DNA of 28,460 nucleotides from an uncultured Atopobium sp. Lineage in GTDB: Bacteria; Actinomycetota; Coriobacteriia; Coriobacteriales; Atopobiaceae. Below are positions 8,255 to 16,724 of the stretch, one piece after another. The position numbers and the translations under genes are program-made. The notes under the pieces were generated by a model that ran no database searches, had not been told where the DNA came from, and saw only the letters and a program-made list of their open reading frames with translations. The first letter of the stretch is position 1, and each line of letters begins with the position of its first letter. The DNA lies in NCBI GenBank assembly GCA_916720465.1, contig CAKARF010000003.1, positions 1 through 28,460 of the forward strand, given 5' to 3'.

Positions 8255-9294
8255 TATTCGAGCATTCCCCTCTCAAACGTTGCAAGCGCAACGCGTGCGT
8301 CCCATGCAGCCAAAAATGCAGAGGTCTTCCAGGTCTGAAAGAACCATGCAGGACACGTATTGTACACTTTGAGCTGACCAGAAGTATAAATGCGCTCAAG
8401 TGCAATTCTTCCTTCTGCCGTCATAGCACCGTCAATGCTAGGCAGTGATGCAGACCACTTGCCCACCATGACCGGCAGACCACCAGAGGCAGACGTCTTC
8501 AAATATGCTTCGTTTTTATCAATGAGCTGCTGAACGCCACGAGGACCTGAGCAATCAATTCCCTCGCAAGGTTTATCAAGGTGAGCATCAAGCCAAACGT
8601 TTTGATAGGCCTGCTGGCTCATAAAACGCCTAAATCCCTGAGGCCAACCACCATCTGGGAGAATAACCACAGGCTCTTCTCCTGCAACAGATCTAATAGC
8701 CTCATACGCACGGCGATAATAGTTTCTGAGCGAGTGGCCAGGTATTCCATCAGTGAGCTTAAAACCCTTGCGCACGCGAGGCTTAACCTCATCGGCTACT
8801 TCGATGCCATAAAAACCACTGCGGTGAGCATAGTGAAGGGCAAGCTTATGCAGAATAGAAAGAGACTTTTCTCCAGAAATTCTGGTACGTGGAGCACCAC
8901 CTGGCTGATCGTCCAAACCATCGGGCAATCCTGGATTTACTGCCAGTACAAAAATAACATGCAGGCCAAGTTCCTCTGCCCATTCAAGAGCTCTATCAAG
9001 CTCGGTAATGCAGCTAACGTATGGAGTACCTGCGGCTTCTTCATCAAAAACGTACCAAGGCACAGAAATTCTTACCGCATTAAAACCACGTGCGGCAATA
9101 CTGACAAAGTCAGAACTCTGGATAAATGAAGAACGATGCGCTTTAACAAGAGCGTGGTAGTCCTCAACACCCAGCGCTTTAATGAGCTGAGCCTCATCAA
9201 CGCAGCCCGTGCGTGCAAACGGCTCAGGAGTTACCCACGGTTCAAGCGTAAGCCAACCGGTTAAATTGACGCCCCGCAACGCTCCGTGAGCCAT
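8254..9294 (-). CDS. GH5 (exo-beta-1,3-glucanase-like) protein with degenerate active site
   Basis: This 346-residue protein has no signal peptide and is presumably cytosolic. It aligns by eye along its length with fungal-type GH5 exo-beta-1,3-glucanases: GVNLTGWLTLEPW (8-20), FNAVRISVPW (71-80, family Arg at 75), GIEVADEV (163-170, where the family has a Glu-Leu-Leu-Asn-Glu-Pro run), AH at 237-238, VGKWSASL (277-284, family VGEWSAAL) and WFFQTWKT (317-324). The acid/base Glu169 is kept. The nucleophile Glu is replaced by Lys279 (codon AAG, 8458-8460). The preceding Asn is Asp168, the His of the family LHGAPG loop is Ala118, and a Tyr is Asp240. A classical retaining mechanism is thus unlikely. 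The reading frame is intact. The start ATG has GAGGTGG six bases upstream. The stop overlaps rsmI by one base. Function unknown; a binding or regulatory pseudoenzyme is my inference. Confidence 0.82.
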   Translation of the reverse strand: MAHGALRGVNLTGWLTLEPWVTPEPFARTGCVDEAQLIKALGVEDYHALVKAHRSSFIQSSDFVSIAARGFNAVRISVPWYVFDEEAAGTPYVSCITELDRALEWAEELGLHVIFVLAVNPGLPDGLDDQPGGAPRTRISGEKSLSILHKLALHYAHRSGFYGIEVADEVKPRVRKGFKLTDGIPGHSLRNYYRRAYEAIRSVAGEEPVVILPDGGWPQGFRRFMSQQAYQNVWLDAHLDKPCEGIDCSGPRGVQQLIDKNEAYLKTSASGGLPVMVGKWSASLPSIDGAMTAEGRIALERIYTSGQLKVYNTCPAWFFQTWKTSAFLAAWDARVALATFERGMLE

Positions 9295-9322
9295 GAAATT
9301 CCACCTCGATAAAAGATAAAAC

Positions 9323-9342
9323 CTCTACATACGTAGAGTATA
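9323..9342 (-). promoter_or_regulatory. -10 element followed by a 6-bp inverted repeat upstream of the GH5-like gene
   Basis: On the minus strand TATACT (9337-9342) runs directly into CTCTAC-GTAT-GTAGAG (9323-9338), a perfect 6-bp inverted repeat with a 4-base centre. It lies 29 bases before the GH5-like start and would cover the expected transcription start, a normal place for a repressor operator. No good -35 is visible. There is no T-tract, so a terminator for queD is unlikely. Confidence 0.35.
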
Positions 9343-9387
9343 CCCATCGAGATTATGTTGCTCACGCAAGCTTTAAAAAACAACAGG

Positions 9388-9816
9388 TTACTTCATATTT
9401 TTTGAATAAATGGCACAATTGTTGGGCGTCTCATCAACCTCAACAGAAGAGACAGCTAAGCCTTCCGCTTCAAGTTGCTCAAACAGATACTTAGCCAAGT
9501 TTTCTGCTGTTGTTCTAAAAGGCAAAATGGTGAGCGAGAAACCCTCTTCTTTGAGACAGCTCAAAGTCTTTTCAGAAAGTGAACCCTCCTCAATCAAAAA
9601 CGTGTGATCGAGAGAATCGCACAGCGCACGGACCTTACGCTTAAAGACGCCAAAGTCCATAACCATGTCTTTTTCTGTACCAGACTCACCAAGCTCTGCA
9701 GCAGAAATGCAAGCAGTTACATGCCAGCGATGACCATGGAGATTCTCGCACTTGCCGTAGTAGTTGGTAAGAAAATGCGCTGAGTCAAAGGCATATTCGG
9801 TCTTAAGCGTATACAT
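9388..9816 (-). CDS. queD: 6-carboxy-5,6,7,8-tetrahydropterin synthase (QueD/PTPS family)
   Basis: This 142-residue enzyme converts 7,8-dihydroneopterin triphosphate to 6-carboxytetrahydropterin, the second step towards preQ0 and queuosine in tRNA. Zinc ligands are His14 (in FDSAHF), His27 and His29, with the catalytic Cys23 arranged as CxxxHGH, which separates QueD from eukaryotic PTPS. Asp70-His71 and a C-terminal VEVDETPNN stretch also fit. The ATG shares one base with the ricT stop (TAATG). No queC, queE or queF is present in this window, so the rest of the pathway would have to be elsewhere, or this is a PTPS-family member of another role. Confidence 0.9.
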   Translation of the reverse strand: MYTLKTEYAFDSAHFLTNYYGKCENLHGHRWHVTACISAAELGESGTEKDMVMDFGVFKRKVRALCDSLDHTFLIEEGSLSEKTLSCLKEEGFSLTILPFRTTAENLAKYLFEQLEAEGLAVSSVEVDETPNNCAIYSKNMK

Positions 9817-11369
9817 TACGCGTTATCCTTTGAACCGCGTCCGCGATCATCGCGTCCAGCTCTTCTATGCCTACGACGTGCAGCGTTTTGAGGCTGAGCG
9901 TCTCTAGATGCAGCATTAGGCGTACCGTTTGAACCAGAAGCATTCTGTGGGGCGTTCTGGGTCTTCATACCTGCTCTATCACCTGGACGACGAGTCCTCT
10001 TTGCACGGACTGGCGCCTGTGCCTCATCAGCTTTCTGTGGCGCTTGAGGAGCATCCGTTCTTCTAAAGCGCTTTCCCTGTGGCTGCTTCTGCGCAGGAGC
10101 GGTGCTCTGCTCGCTCTTCTGAGGAACCTGAGTATTTGCAACACCTTCATCCGTTGCGTGATGACGGCGACGGGTGCGACGCAGTGTATCTGTTGAAGCA
10201 TCAAAAGTACTGGAACCAGGGTTGACCTGAGCATTCTTTGAAGTTCTTACACGACGGGTGCGAGAAGAACTTTGAGCGCCTTGCTCTTCTCGGGCATTTC
10301 TTGCACCAGAATTCTTGGCGTTTTCCTGCTTATATGCAGAGTTCTGCTCGGAGCGATCACGCTTGCGCCTTGGAGCCTCTGTGACAAAGAGATCAGGGTT
10401 AATCTCCGGCTCTTCATCCACAATCAGACCGTTTGCCCTATCAAGTTCTGCCAGCGCCATCTGAACCTCAACAGATTCAAGGCGCTCAAGTGCAACGCGA
10501 GAAACGCTATCTGGCCTGCAAGAACAGCCAAGGTCTTCCGACTTCTGCTGAGCCGCAGGAGATGTGTCCATGTCAGCAAGAGGAATACGTACCACCTTGC
10601 CACTCTCAAGACGAAGCGCAATCTCCTCTTTTGGCGTGTTGTACTCAACAATTTTTGCCATGCCTAGAGGAGTTTCAATGACAGCATTGCGCTTTGGAGC
10701 ACGGTTCTTAAAGTCACGATAAGCTTCAAACTCATAGCGCAAGCAGCACATTAAGCGGCCGCAAGCACCAGAAATCTTAGTGGAGTTCAAAGGCAAATCC
10801 TGCTCTTTTGCCATGCGGATAGAAACTGGCTCAAAAGAGAGACCAAACCTTCTACAGCAAAGCTCTTGTCCACAGTGACCGTAGCCACCAATGACCGCTG
10901 CTTCTTCCCTGACGCCAATCTGACGCATGTCAATGCGCTCATGAAGCTCATGAGAAAGCTCACGGACAAGCTGCCTAAAGTCCACACGATCATCAGCCGA
11001 GAAGTAACATACGACCTTCTCGCCATCAAAAAGGTACTCGACACCAATAGGCTTCATCTCAAGTTCTTCTTGAACAGCAAACTTCCTGAATACTGGAAGC
11101 GCGGCCTCGCCCTTAGCGGCAAGCTCTTCTGCGCGAGCAAGGTCTTCTTCAGTTGCTACACGAACAACGTCTTTGAGCTCGGCTTTGTTTGTCTTGTACT
11201 CAAACTCTTCCTGCGAAATCTCACGAGGATCAGCAACAGCAAGACCAATCTCTAGACCGCGCTCGGTCTGACAAATGACGTGGTCACCTTCAAGAACGCC
11301 GGACTCCTTTGGATCAAACCAAAGGTCGCGCGCGGCGTATTCAAATTTCACCGGGACAACGGTGGGCAT
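9816..11369 (-). CDS. ricT: PSP1-domain protein RicT-like, with long Arg-rich tail
   Basis: Residues 1 to about 270 form the PSP1 (YaaT/RicT) domain. In Bacillus, RicT joins RicA and RicF in an Fe-S-containing complex that promotes RNase Y-dependent mRNA processing, competence and sporulation. The Cys-rich core is GYGHCGQELCC (162-172) and SGACGRLMCC (200-209), which keeps the six family cysteines; Cys282 and Cys284 are extra. From about residue 333 to 517 the sequence turns low-complexity, rich in Arg, Gln, Ala and Ser, with repeated basic clusters such as RRTRRRHH and ARRRHRRAGRD. Such a tail is expected to be disordered and nucleic-acid-binding. The start has a perfect AAGGAGG seven bases upstream and lies inside the 3' end of holB (22-base overlap). 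The order tmk-holB-ricT is conserved in many Gram-positives. Confidence 0.9.
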   Translation of the reverse strand: MPTVVPVKFEYAARDLWFDPKESGVLEGDHVICQTERGLEIGLAVADPREISQEEFEYKTNKAELKDVVRVATEEDLARAEELAAKGEAALPVFRKFAVQEELEMKPIGVEYLFDGEKVVCYFSADDRVDFRQLVRELSHELHERIDMRQIGVREEAAVIGGYGHCGQELCCRRFGLSFEPVSIRMAKEQDLPLNSTKISGACGRLMCCLRYEFEAYRDFKNRAPKRNAVIETPLGMAKIVEYNTPKEEIALRLESGKVVRIPLADMDTSPAAQQKSEDLGCSCRPDSVSRVALERLESVEVQMALAELDRANGLIVDEEPEINPDLFVTEAPRRKRDRSEQNSAYKQENAKNSGARNAREEQGAQSSSRTRRVRTSKNAQVNPGSSTFDASTDTLRRTRRRHHATDEGVANTQVPQKSEQSTAPAQKQPQGKRFRRTDAPQAPQKADEAQAPVRAKRTRRPGDRAGMKTQNAPQNASGSNGTPNAASRDAQPQNAARRRHRRAGRDDRGRGSKDNA

Positions 11370-12523
11370 GTAAGTGCCTCCTTGATATGCAGCAGCATAA
11401 CCTCAAGGGTTAGCTGGGGAGAAACAGAGCGGTCCAGGTTGTATTGAGCCTCTTGCACAGCAGCTAAAGCCCCAAGAACACCCTGGGTATGAGTTTGAGA
11501 TGCAATGCGGTCGATAATGCCTGCTGCATCCGTATTTACTATTTCTTCATCAACTGCCTCGCAACACAAAAGCACGTCGCGAAGAAGCGATTCCAGAATT
11601 GCCAACATTTCTATGATACCCGAACGTTCGCGTGCTGTGAGTTCTCGCTTATTTGCCGCCTCAACCTGCTTCAAAGCAGCACTGGTAAGAAAGTCCTCGT
11701 TTTGGGCAAGCGCCTCCTCTTGCGCACGTCTTACATCACCTAGAGGAATTTTTGCAGCTTCTATCAGCTCTTTTGCGGAAGTAAGCACATCCCACGAGTC
11801 ATTTCTGAGCAGGTTGCCAAAAACATCAATGAGCTGTCTGCGAATGTTTTTGCGCGTAGCAGACTGCAAAAACTCCACAGCTCTACCAGGAGTTCCTGTT
11901 GCCGCAAGTGCAATACGAGCTTCTTGTTCTGTGGCAGAAATCTCTCGCATAATGGCAGCTTTAGCTGCAGCGTCAGTAAGCGTTCTAAACGCAACTACCT
12001 GACAACGAGAAACAATAGTGGGAAGCACCGCAGAAGAAGAACGTGCAGACAGAATAAAGATGGTGTCTGCAGGTGGCTCTTCAATAGTTTTGAGCAGTGC
12101 ATTTGCAGAATTTTCTCTGAGCAAATCAGCGCGGTCAATCACGTAAATCTTATGAGCTGAGCGCATGGGCGCCAGACTAACGTCTGCAATAAGCTGACGA
12201 ATCTGCTCAATAAGGTAGCCATTTGCGGAGGCTGGAGTAAGTACGTGCACGTCAGGGTGGGTACCACGAGAAATACGAATGCAGTCGTCACAGGCAGCGT
12301 CGCCACCTTGAGCACAGAGAACACACTGCGCCAAAGCCTTGGCCGCAAGACCTTTACCAGAACCAGGTGCTCCTACAAACAAATAGGCATGAGCAAGCTT
12401 GTGCTCATGCAGTGCACGCGCAAGCAAGTTCTGAACCTGAGGTTGATCCTGAAGACGCGTTAATGCCTGAGGAAGTGGATAGGTATTCTGCGTAGTATGT
12501 GTGTACTCTTGAGTCATAAACAT
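11348..12523 (-). CDS. holB: DNA polymerase III subunit delta' (clamp loader)
   Basis: This is the delta' subunit of the clamp loader, an AAA+ protein that helps load the beta clamp at primer junctions. Near residues 45-58 it shows AYLFVGAPGSGKG (P-loop), then a four-Cys zinc module (cysteines near 67, 70, 78 and 81), VIDRADLL, a lysine/proline stretch LLKTIEEPPADTIF, and the SRC motif. Three starts are possible: GTG 12526, ATG 12523 and ATG 12517. I chose ATG 12523 because it shares a base with the tmk stop (TGATG); ATG 12517 has a better-spaced GGTGAG and is also credible. A full Walker A, unusual for some delta' proteins, leaves a DnaX-like role as an alternative, but the position after tmk favours HolB. 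Confidence 0.9.
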   Translation of the reverse strand: MFMTQEYTHTTQNTYPLPQALTRLQDQPQVQNLLARALHEHKLAHAYLFVGAPGSGKGLAAKALAQCVLCAQGGDAACDDCIRISRGTHPDVHVLTPASANGYLIEQIRQLIADVSLAPMRSAHKIYVIDRADLLRENSANALLKTIEEPPADTIFILSARSSSAVLPTIVSRCQVVAFRTLTDAAAKAAIMREISATEQEARIALAATGTPGRAVEFLQSATRKNIRRQLIDVFGNLLRNDSWDVLTSAKELIEAAKIPLGDVRRAQEEALAQNEDFLTSAALKQVEAANKRELTARERSGIIEMLAILESLLRDVLLCCEAVDEEIVNTDAAGIIDRIASQTHTQGVLGALAAVQEAQYNLDRSVSPQLTLEVMLLHIKEALTCPPLSR

Positions 12524-13182
12524 CACTCACCAAGCTCACAAATACCTGGGATAAGATCAGCTAACACCTGGCGAGTACGCGCACGGACCTTATCAATAGT
12601 GCCATCTGCATCGACAGCTTTTACACGCTCCGGCTCATTTTGCAAAAGTTGCTTATAACCAGCAAAAACACGTTCCTGGAAGGCAACGCCTTCTGCCTCT
12701 AGTCTATCGGTGTCATTTTGCGTAGCGCGCGCATGAGCAACCGTAGGCTCAAGCATAAAGACAAGAGTTCTATCAGGAGAAACCCCACAGCTTCCCAAGC
12801 GATTTGCACGGTGCACGAGGTCTGTATCAAGACCGCGACCAGCTGCTTGATAGGCAAAAGTAGAATCGTAGAAACGATCGCACAGAACAATCTTGCCCGC
12901 AGCTAGAGCTGGTCGAATAACCTCTCCTACCAGCTGAGCGCGACTTGCTTCATAGAGCAACAGCTCACACTCATCGCACATCATGCCATTTTCTGGATTG
13001 AGTACCACACCTCTGATCTGCTCAGAAATAGCAGTGCCACCGGGCTCACGAACAAAAACCACATCAAAGCCAAGTGCTTCAAGGTCTTCTCGCAGAAGAG
13101 AAGCTTGTGTTGACTTACCACAGCCATCAACGCCTTCAAGCGTAATGAACAGGCCTTGTGATGTACGTAAGTCTTTATTCAT
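12523..13182 (-). CDS. tmk: Thymidylate kinase
   Basis: This 219-residue kinase phosphorylates dTMP to dTDP for DNA synthesis. Motifs are the P-loop EGVDGCGKST (16-25), REPGGT, the DRFYDS motif (102-107), and a LID-like region around RATQNDTDRLEAEG. The reading frame is open for 33 more codons upstream, but ATG 13182 is the likely start. It has GAGGGAGGG immediately upstream, gives the normal family length and starts just before the first beta strand. The 188-base gap to topA contains the topA terminator and presumably the promoter of the tmk-holB-ricT-queD operon; I see no convincing promoter pair there. Confidence 0.96.
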   Translation of the reverse strand: MNKDLRTSQGLFITLEGVDGCGKSTQASLLREDLEALGFDVVFVREPGGTAISEQIRGVVLNPENGMMCDECELLLYEASRAQLVGEVIRPALAAGKIVLCDRFYDSTFAYQAAGRGLDTDLVHRANRLGSCGVSPDRTLVFMLEPTVAHARATQNDTDRLEAEGVAFQERVFAGYKQLLQNEPERVKAVDADGTIDKVRARTRQVLADLIPGICELGE

Positions 13183-13336
13183 GCTTCCCTCCCTCTTAAC
13201 TATCTCACGATACAGGCAGATTGTGTTTCTCGCCATGAATATTCTAAAGGTTTTGCGCATTTCCACATGAAGAGCGCTCAAAAATGGGTAAAAATACGTA
13301 TGGAGCGGGCGTTGGAGAGGGACGCTCGTTCTTCCG

Positions 13337-13363
13337 AAAACGGTGCACCTCTCGATGCACCGT
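13337..13363 (-). terminator. Rho-independent terminator after topA
   Basis: On the minus strand an 8-bp stem ACGGTGCA/TGCACCGT (arms 13356-13363 and 13340-13347) with an 8-base loop is followed by TTTTC. It starts 8 bases after the topA stop. The U-tract is short, so termination may be partial. It separates the tat-topA genes from the tmk operon. Confidence 0.65.
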
Positions 13364-13370
13364 CATACGT

Positions 13371-15884
13371 TTACTTTTTTGCTGCCTTGGTGGATTTGGT
13401 GCCCTTAGTACTCTTACGAGCGCCTCTACGCGAGGCAGTTTTCTTTTCTTTACCAGGGCAATCGTAGTTTGGACAAAGCTTCCAAGGACCACGCTGAGTA
13501 GTAACAACCACCATAGGAGCGCCGCAATCTGGACAGACCTCATCGGTCTTCTCGAGCTTTCCACGAGCAGGCAGAGGATAGCTGGTCTCGCACTCCTCGT
13601 AGTTGGTGCAGCGAATAAAACGCTTGCCCGTGCGCTCTGACTTGTGGGCCACCAGATCCCCGTGCTTGCCATTGGCCTTGCAGGTTGGACACTCACCCAC
13701 AATAAGATCTGGCTCTGCGTTTGTAGGACAAGCAGGATTAATGCAAGTCTCATACGCGCGCTGTCTAAACGGCTGAACCTTTACGCGAGGAGCACCACAC
13801 TCTGGGCAAACGCCAGCCTCTCCCTCAAGCGGCTCAACGCGTCCCTGAGGCAGTGGATAGGTAACATCGCAGTCTGGCCAACCCATGCAGCCAACAAAGC
13901 TTCCACGAGTCTTCAGAGAGCTCTTAGCAACCAAATCTTTGCCACACTTAGGGCAGGTTCCCACCTTTGCATCAGCAGTAACAGCATCAGCAATAGCCTC
14001 AGACAGGTCTTCTTTGTGGTCAATGAGCGTATCAATCATGCCCGCGAGCAGCGCTCTTGAGTGCGTAACAACACCATCACGCGTATCTTTGCCCTCAGCA
14101 ACGCTAGTCATATCGGACTCAAGCTCCGCCGTCATATCAGGCGAGGTAATGTGTGGTGCAAACTGCGAAAGTGCATCAACAATTGCCATACCAAGCTGAC
14201 TTGGCTCAACAGGATCATTCTTGAGATATTTACGCTGGTAGAGCGTATCAATAATGGAGGCACGCGTAGACTTTGTACCCAGACCGCGCTTCTCCATCTC
14301 TTGAATAAGCTTGCCCTGGCTATAGCGAGCAGGTGGCTCTGTCTGCTTTGCATCAAGCGACAAAGACTGAATGGAGACAATCTCCCCTTCGCCGACATCA
14401 GGAATCTGATCGTCTTTCTTAAGGCCAAAGGGATAAATCTCTCTAAAGCCTGGCTCAGCTAAGACCGTTCCATTGGCAACAAAGGGCTGACCTGCAACAT
14501 CAAGCGTAATCTTAGTGCCACTCATAGTAGCTGGACCCATAAGGGTTGCAAGGAACCTTCGAGCAATCAGGTTATAGAGCTTCCAAGCTGCGGGCTGCAA
14601 GGCATCTGGATTTGCTGCCGCTGTTGGATAAATTGGTGGGTGGTCGGTAGACTCCTGCTTGCCACGAGTAGCGTGAAGCTTTGGCTGACCCAAGAGCTTT
14701 TTGCAGGTAGGAGCATACTGAGGAACCGAAGACAGTGTACGAACACAATCCTTCAAGTCAAGCGAACTTGGATAGACCGTGTTATCAACACGTGGGTATG
14801 AAATCAAGCCGTCCATGTAAAGAGACTCTGCCAAACGCATAGTTCTAGCTGGCGAGATACCCTCTGCAGCTGCAGCCGCCTGCAGCGACGTAGTGTTAAA
14901 TGGAGCTGGTGGCTGTTGCTTTCTGCTACGAGATTCAATCTCGACAACCGTTGCCTGCGTTTGATCCTTAACAACTGCGTAAGCTGCATCTGCTTCCGCC
15001 TGATCCCAGAACCTTGCGGTCTGGTGAACCATCTTGAACGTTGCTTCCGCATCATCTTCTGGAGCAGCAACACCAGAAATAACCCAATAATCTTCTGGCT
15101 TAAATGCTAAGCGCTCACGCTCGCGCTCAACAACAAGTGCCAGCGTAGGAGTCTGAACACGACCAGCAGAGCGTGTATTGCCCAGGCCGCCAAAGCGTGC
15201 GGTGGTCAGGTAACGGGTCAGCACAGCACCCCAAATGAGGTCGATATACTGCCTGGACTCACCTGCTGCAGCCAAGTTGTAATCAAGGTCCACCAGGTTA
15301 TTGAAGGCGGTCTCAATCTCTGTCTTAGTAAAGGCAGAGTAGCGTGCACGAAATACCGCCAGATTAGGATTAACCGAGAGAACCTGTGCCAATGCATCAG
15401 AGCCAATAAGCTCTCCCTCGCGGTCAAAGTCTGTACCGATAATGACTGACTCTGCCTTCTTAGCAAGGTTCTTGAGGGCGCGAATAATCTCTTTTTCTGC
15501 AGGTTGTTTATCTACAGGAGCCCAAATCAAATAGGGCAAGCTGGGGATTTTCCAACCCTTAAGGTCAACGCCATCTGCCATAAAAGGCTTGCGCTTAACC
15601 TTGTACGGGGGGCGCTCAAGGCCATCTGGAACATCTGCAGGAAGGTGCTCCCCTTCTGCAGTTTCTCCATACCAGCCCTCTTCCTTATCAAACTTGAGAG
15701 CCAAAGGAAAATCCGGCTGCAGAATATGACCGCGAAGACCAATAGCAACATGGTCTTCTCCGCCACGTCTAAAACGATAAACAGGAGTGTTGTATACCTT
15801 GTCTGTCTCAGGCTTACCCGATTCAGACAGAAGGCGAGCAATCTGCTGCGCTGCGTCGTTTTTCTCGGTAACAACTAGAATCAA
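13371..15884 (-). CDS. topA: DNA topoisomerase I, archaeal-type type IA
   Basis: This 837-residue type IA enzyme relaxes negative supercoils through a 5'-phosphotyrosine intermediate. Visible residues are Glu7 (VVTEKND), the TOPRIM acidic motif TDFDREGE (151-158) and the catalytic Tyr363 in ISYPRVDNTVYP. That last motif matches archaeal topoisomerase I and topoisomerase III-like enzymes, not the bacterial form, which has MRTDS after the tyrosine. Four C4 zinc ribbons follow at about 644-810 (CPKCG, CPECG, CPTCK, CPDCG), then a Lys/Arg-rich tail (811-837). The start is TTG, with GGAGAG nine bases upstream, in the 33-base gap after tatC. The call as type IA topoisomerase is firm; whether it is the only topoisomerase I of this cell cannot be seen here. 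Confidence 0.94.
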   Translation of the reverse strand: MILVVTEKNDAAQQIARLLSESGKPETDKVYNTPVYRFRRGGEDHVAIGLRGHILQPDFPLALKFDKEEGWYGETAEGEHLPADVPDGLERPPYKVKRKPFMADGVDLKGWKIPSLPYLIWAPVDKQPAEKEIIRALKNLAKKAESVIIGTDFDREGELIGSDALAQVLSVNPNLAVFRARYSAFTKTEIETAFNNLVDLDYNLAAAGESRQYIDLIWGAVLTRYLTTARFGGLGNTRSAGRVQTPTLALVVERERERLAFKPEDYWVISGVAAPEDDAEATFKMVHQTARFWDQAEADAAYAVVKDQTQATVVEIESRSRKQQPPAPFNTTSLQAAAAAEGISPARTMRLAESLYMDGLISYPRVDNTVYPSSLDLKDCVRTLSSVPQYAPTCKKLLGQPKLHATRGKQESTDHPPIYPTAAANPDALQPAAWKLYNLIARRFLATLMGPATMSGTKITLDVAGQPFVANGTVLAEPGFREIYPFGLKKDDQIPDVGEGEIVSIQSLSLDAKQTEPPARYSQGKLIQEMEKRGLGTKSTRASIIDTLYQRKYLKNDPVEPSQLGMAIVDALSQFAPHITSPDMTAELESDMTSVAEGKDTRDGVVTHSRALLAGMIDTLIDHKEDLSEAIADAVTADAKVGTCPKCGKDLVAKSSLKTRGSFVGCMGWPDCDVTYPLPQGRVEPLEGEAGVCPECGAPRVKVQPFRQRAYETCINPACPTNAEPDLIVGECPTCKANGKHGDLVAHKSERTGKRFIRCTNYEECETSYPLPARGKLEKTDEVCPDCGAPMVVVTTQRGPWKLCPNYDCPGKEKKTASRRGARKSTKGTKSTKAAKK

Positions 15885-15917
15885 AGAACAACACTCTCCA
15901 AAGTAAAAATGAAACTA

Positions 15918-16706
15918 TTAGATTTTGTCCAGCTCGTGCTGCTCGTAGTCCTCGCGGCTCCACTTAAGAGCAGCTTTGCCATCACGGGCAATAATGACGT
16001 AACGAGCAACTGCCAGAGCAACTTCGTACAGCAGGATAAGAGCTGCAAACATCAAAATCATGGTGACAGGCGATGCGTCAGGAGTAACTACTGCAGAAAG
16101 AATCATCAGACCAACATAGACATAGCGCCACTGCTCACGCATGTCCTTGTAAGGAACAAGGTGAAGAATAGCCAGGTAGAAGATAACCAGTGGAAGCTGG
16201 AACGCAACGCCAAAGCCAATTTCAAACATCATAATAATGTTGAGATAATCGCTTGCCTCATTAATGGTTCCTGCAAACTCCTGCGACTGACCAATCATCC
16301 AACCAATTGCAGTGTTCAAAATGATGAAGTAGCAGAACAGCATGCCCAAGAAGAACAAGGTAATCATGGCTGCCACGGTAGGAACAACCCACTTGCGCTC
16401 TTTAGCGTTAAGCGCAGGCAAGAAGAACGCCATAATCTCCCAGATGATAATAGGTGTGCAGATAATCACCGAGAAGAAGAAAGCTACCTTAAACCTGATG
16501 CTAAAGCCGCCAAGGACCGAGATAACCGTAAGCTTACCGTCAGTTAAAAACTCCCTGATAGGGTCAATCAAAATCTCAATCAATGCAGGTGTAGCAAAAT
16601 AAATAATGATTGCGGTAACAAAAAGCGATACCACCACAATGGTCACACGACGACGGAGCTCTCCCAGGTGATCAAAAAGTGGCATACGAGCTGGAGTAAT
16701 AGGCAT
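15918..16706 (-). CDS. tatC: Sec-independent (twin-arginine) translocase subunit TatC
   Basis: TatC is the six-helix membrane receptor that recognises twin-arginine signal peptides and recruits TatA. Typical features are the N-terminal cytosolic HLGELRRR (13-20), FEIGFGVAFQLP in the central part, and a Tyr-Val run leading to SAVVTPDASP before the fifth helix. The length of 262 residues is normal. The gene starts 18 bases after tatA/B with no strong ribosome binding site, which suggests translational coupling. Downstream topA follows within 33 bases. Confidence 0.96.
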   Translation of the reverse strand: MPITPARMPLFDHLGELRRRVTIVVVSLFVTAIIIYFATPALIEILIDPIREFLTDGKLTVISVLGGFSIRFKVAFFFSVIICTPIIIWEIMAFFLPALNAKERKWVVPTVAAMITLFFLGMLFCYFIILNTAIGWMIGQSQEFAGTINEASDYLNIIMMFEIGFGVAFQLPLVIFYLAILHLVPYKDMREQWRYVYVGLMILSAVVTPDASPVTMILMFAALILLYEVALAVARYVIIARDGKAALKWSREDYEQHELDKI

Positions 16707-16724
16707 TACACGCGAAAGCTGGAC

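Noticed and set aside
8581..9129. A 182-codon plus-strand frame opposite the GH5-like gene
   Set aside because: No ribosome binding site and no recognisable protein features; it is antisense to a frame with clear family motifs.
13183..13281. Upstream extension of tmk by 33 codons
   Set aside because: The internal ATG at 13182 has a strong ribosome binding site and gives the normal family length.
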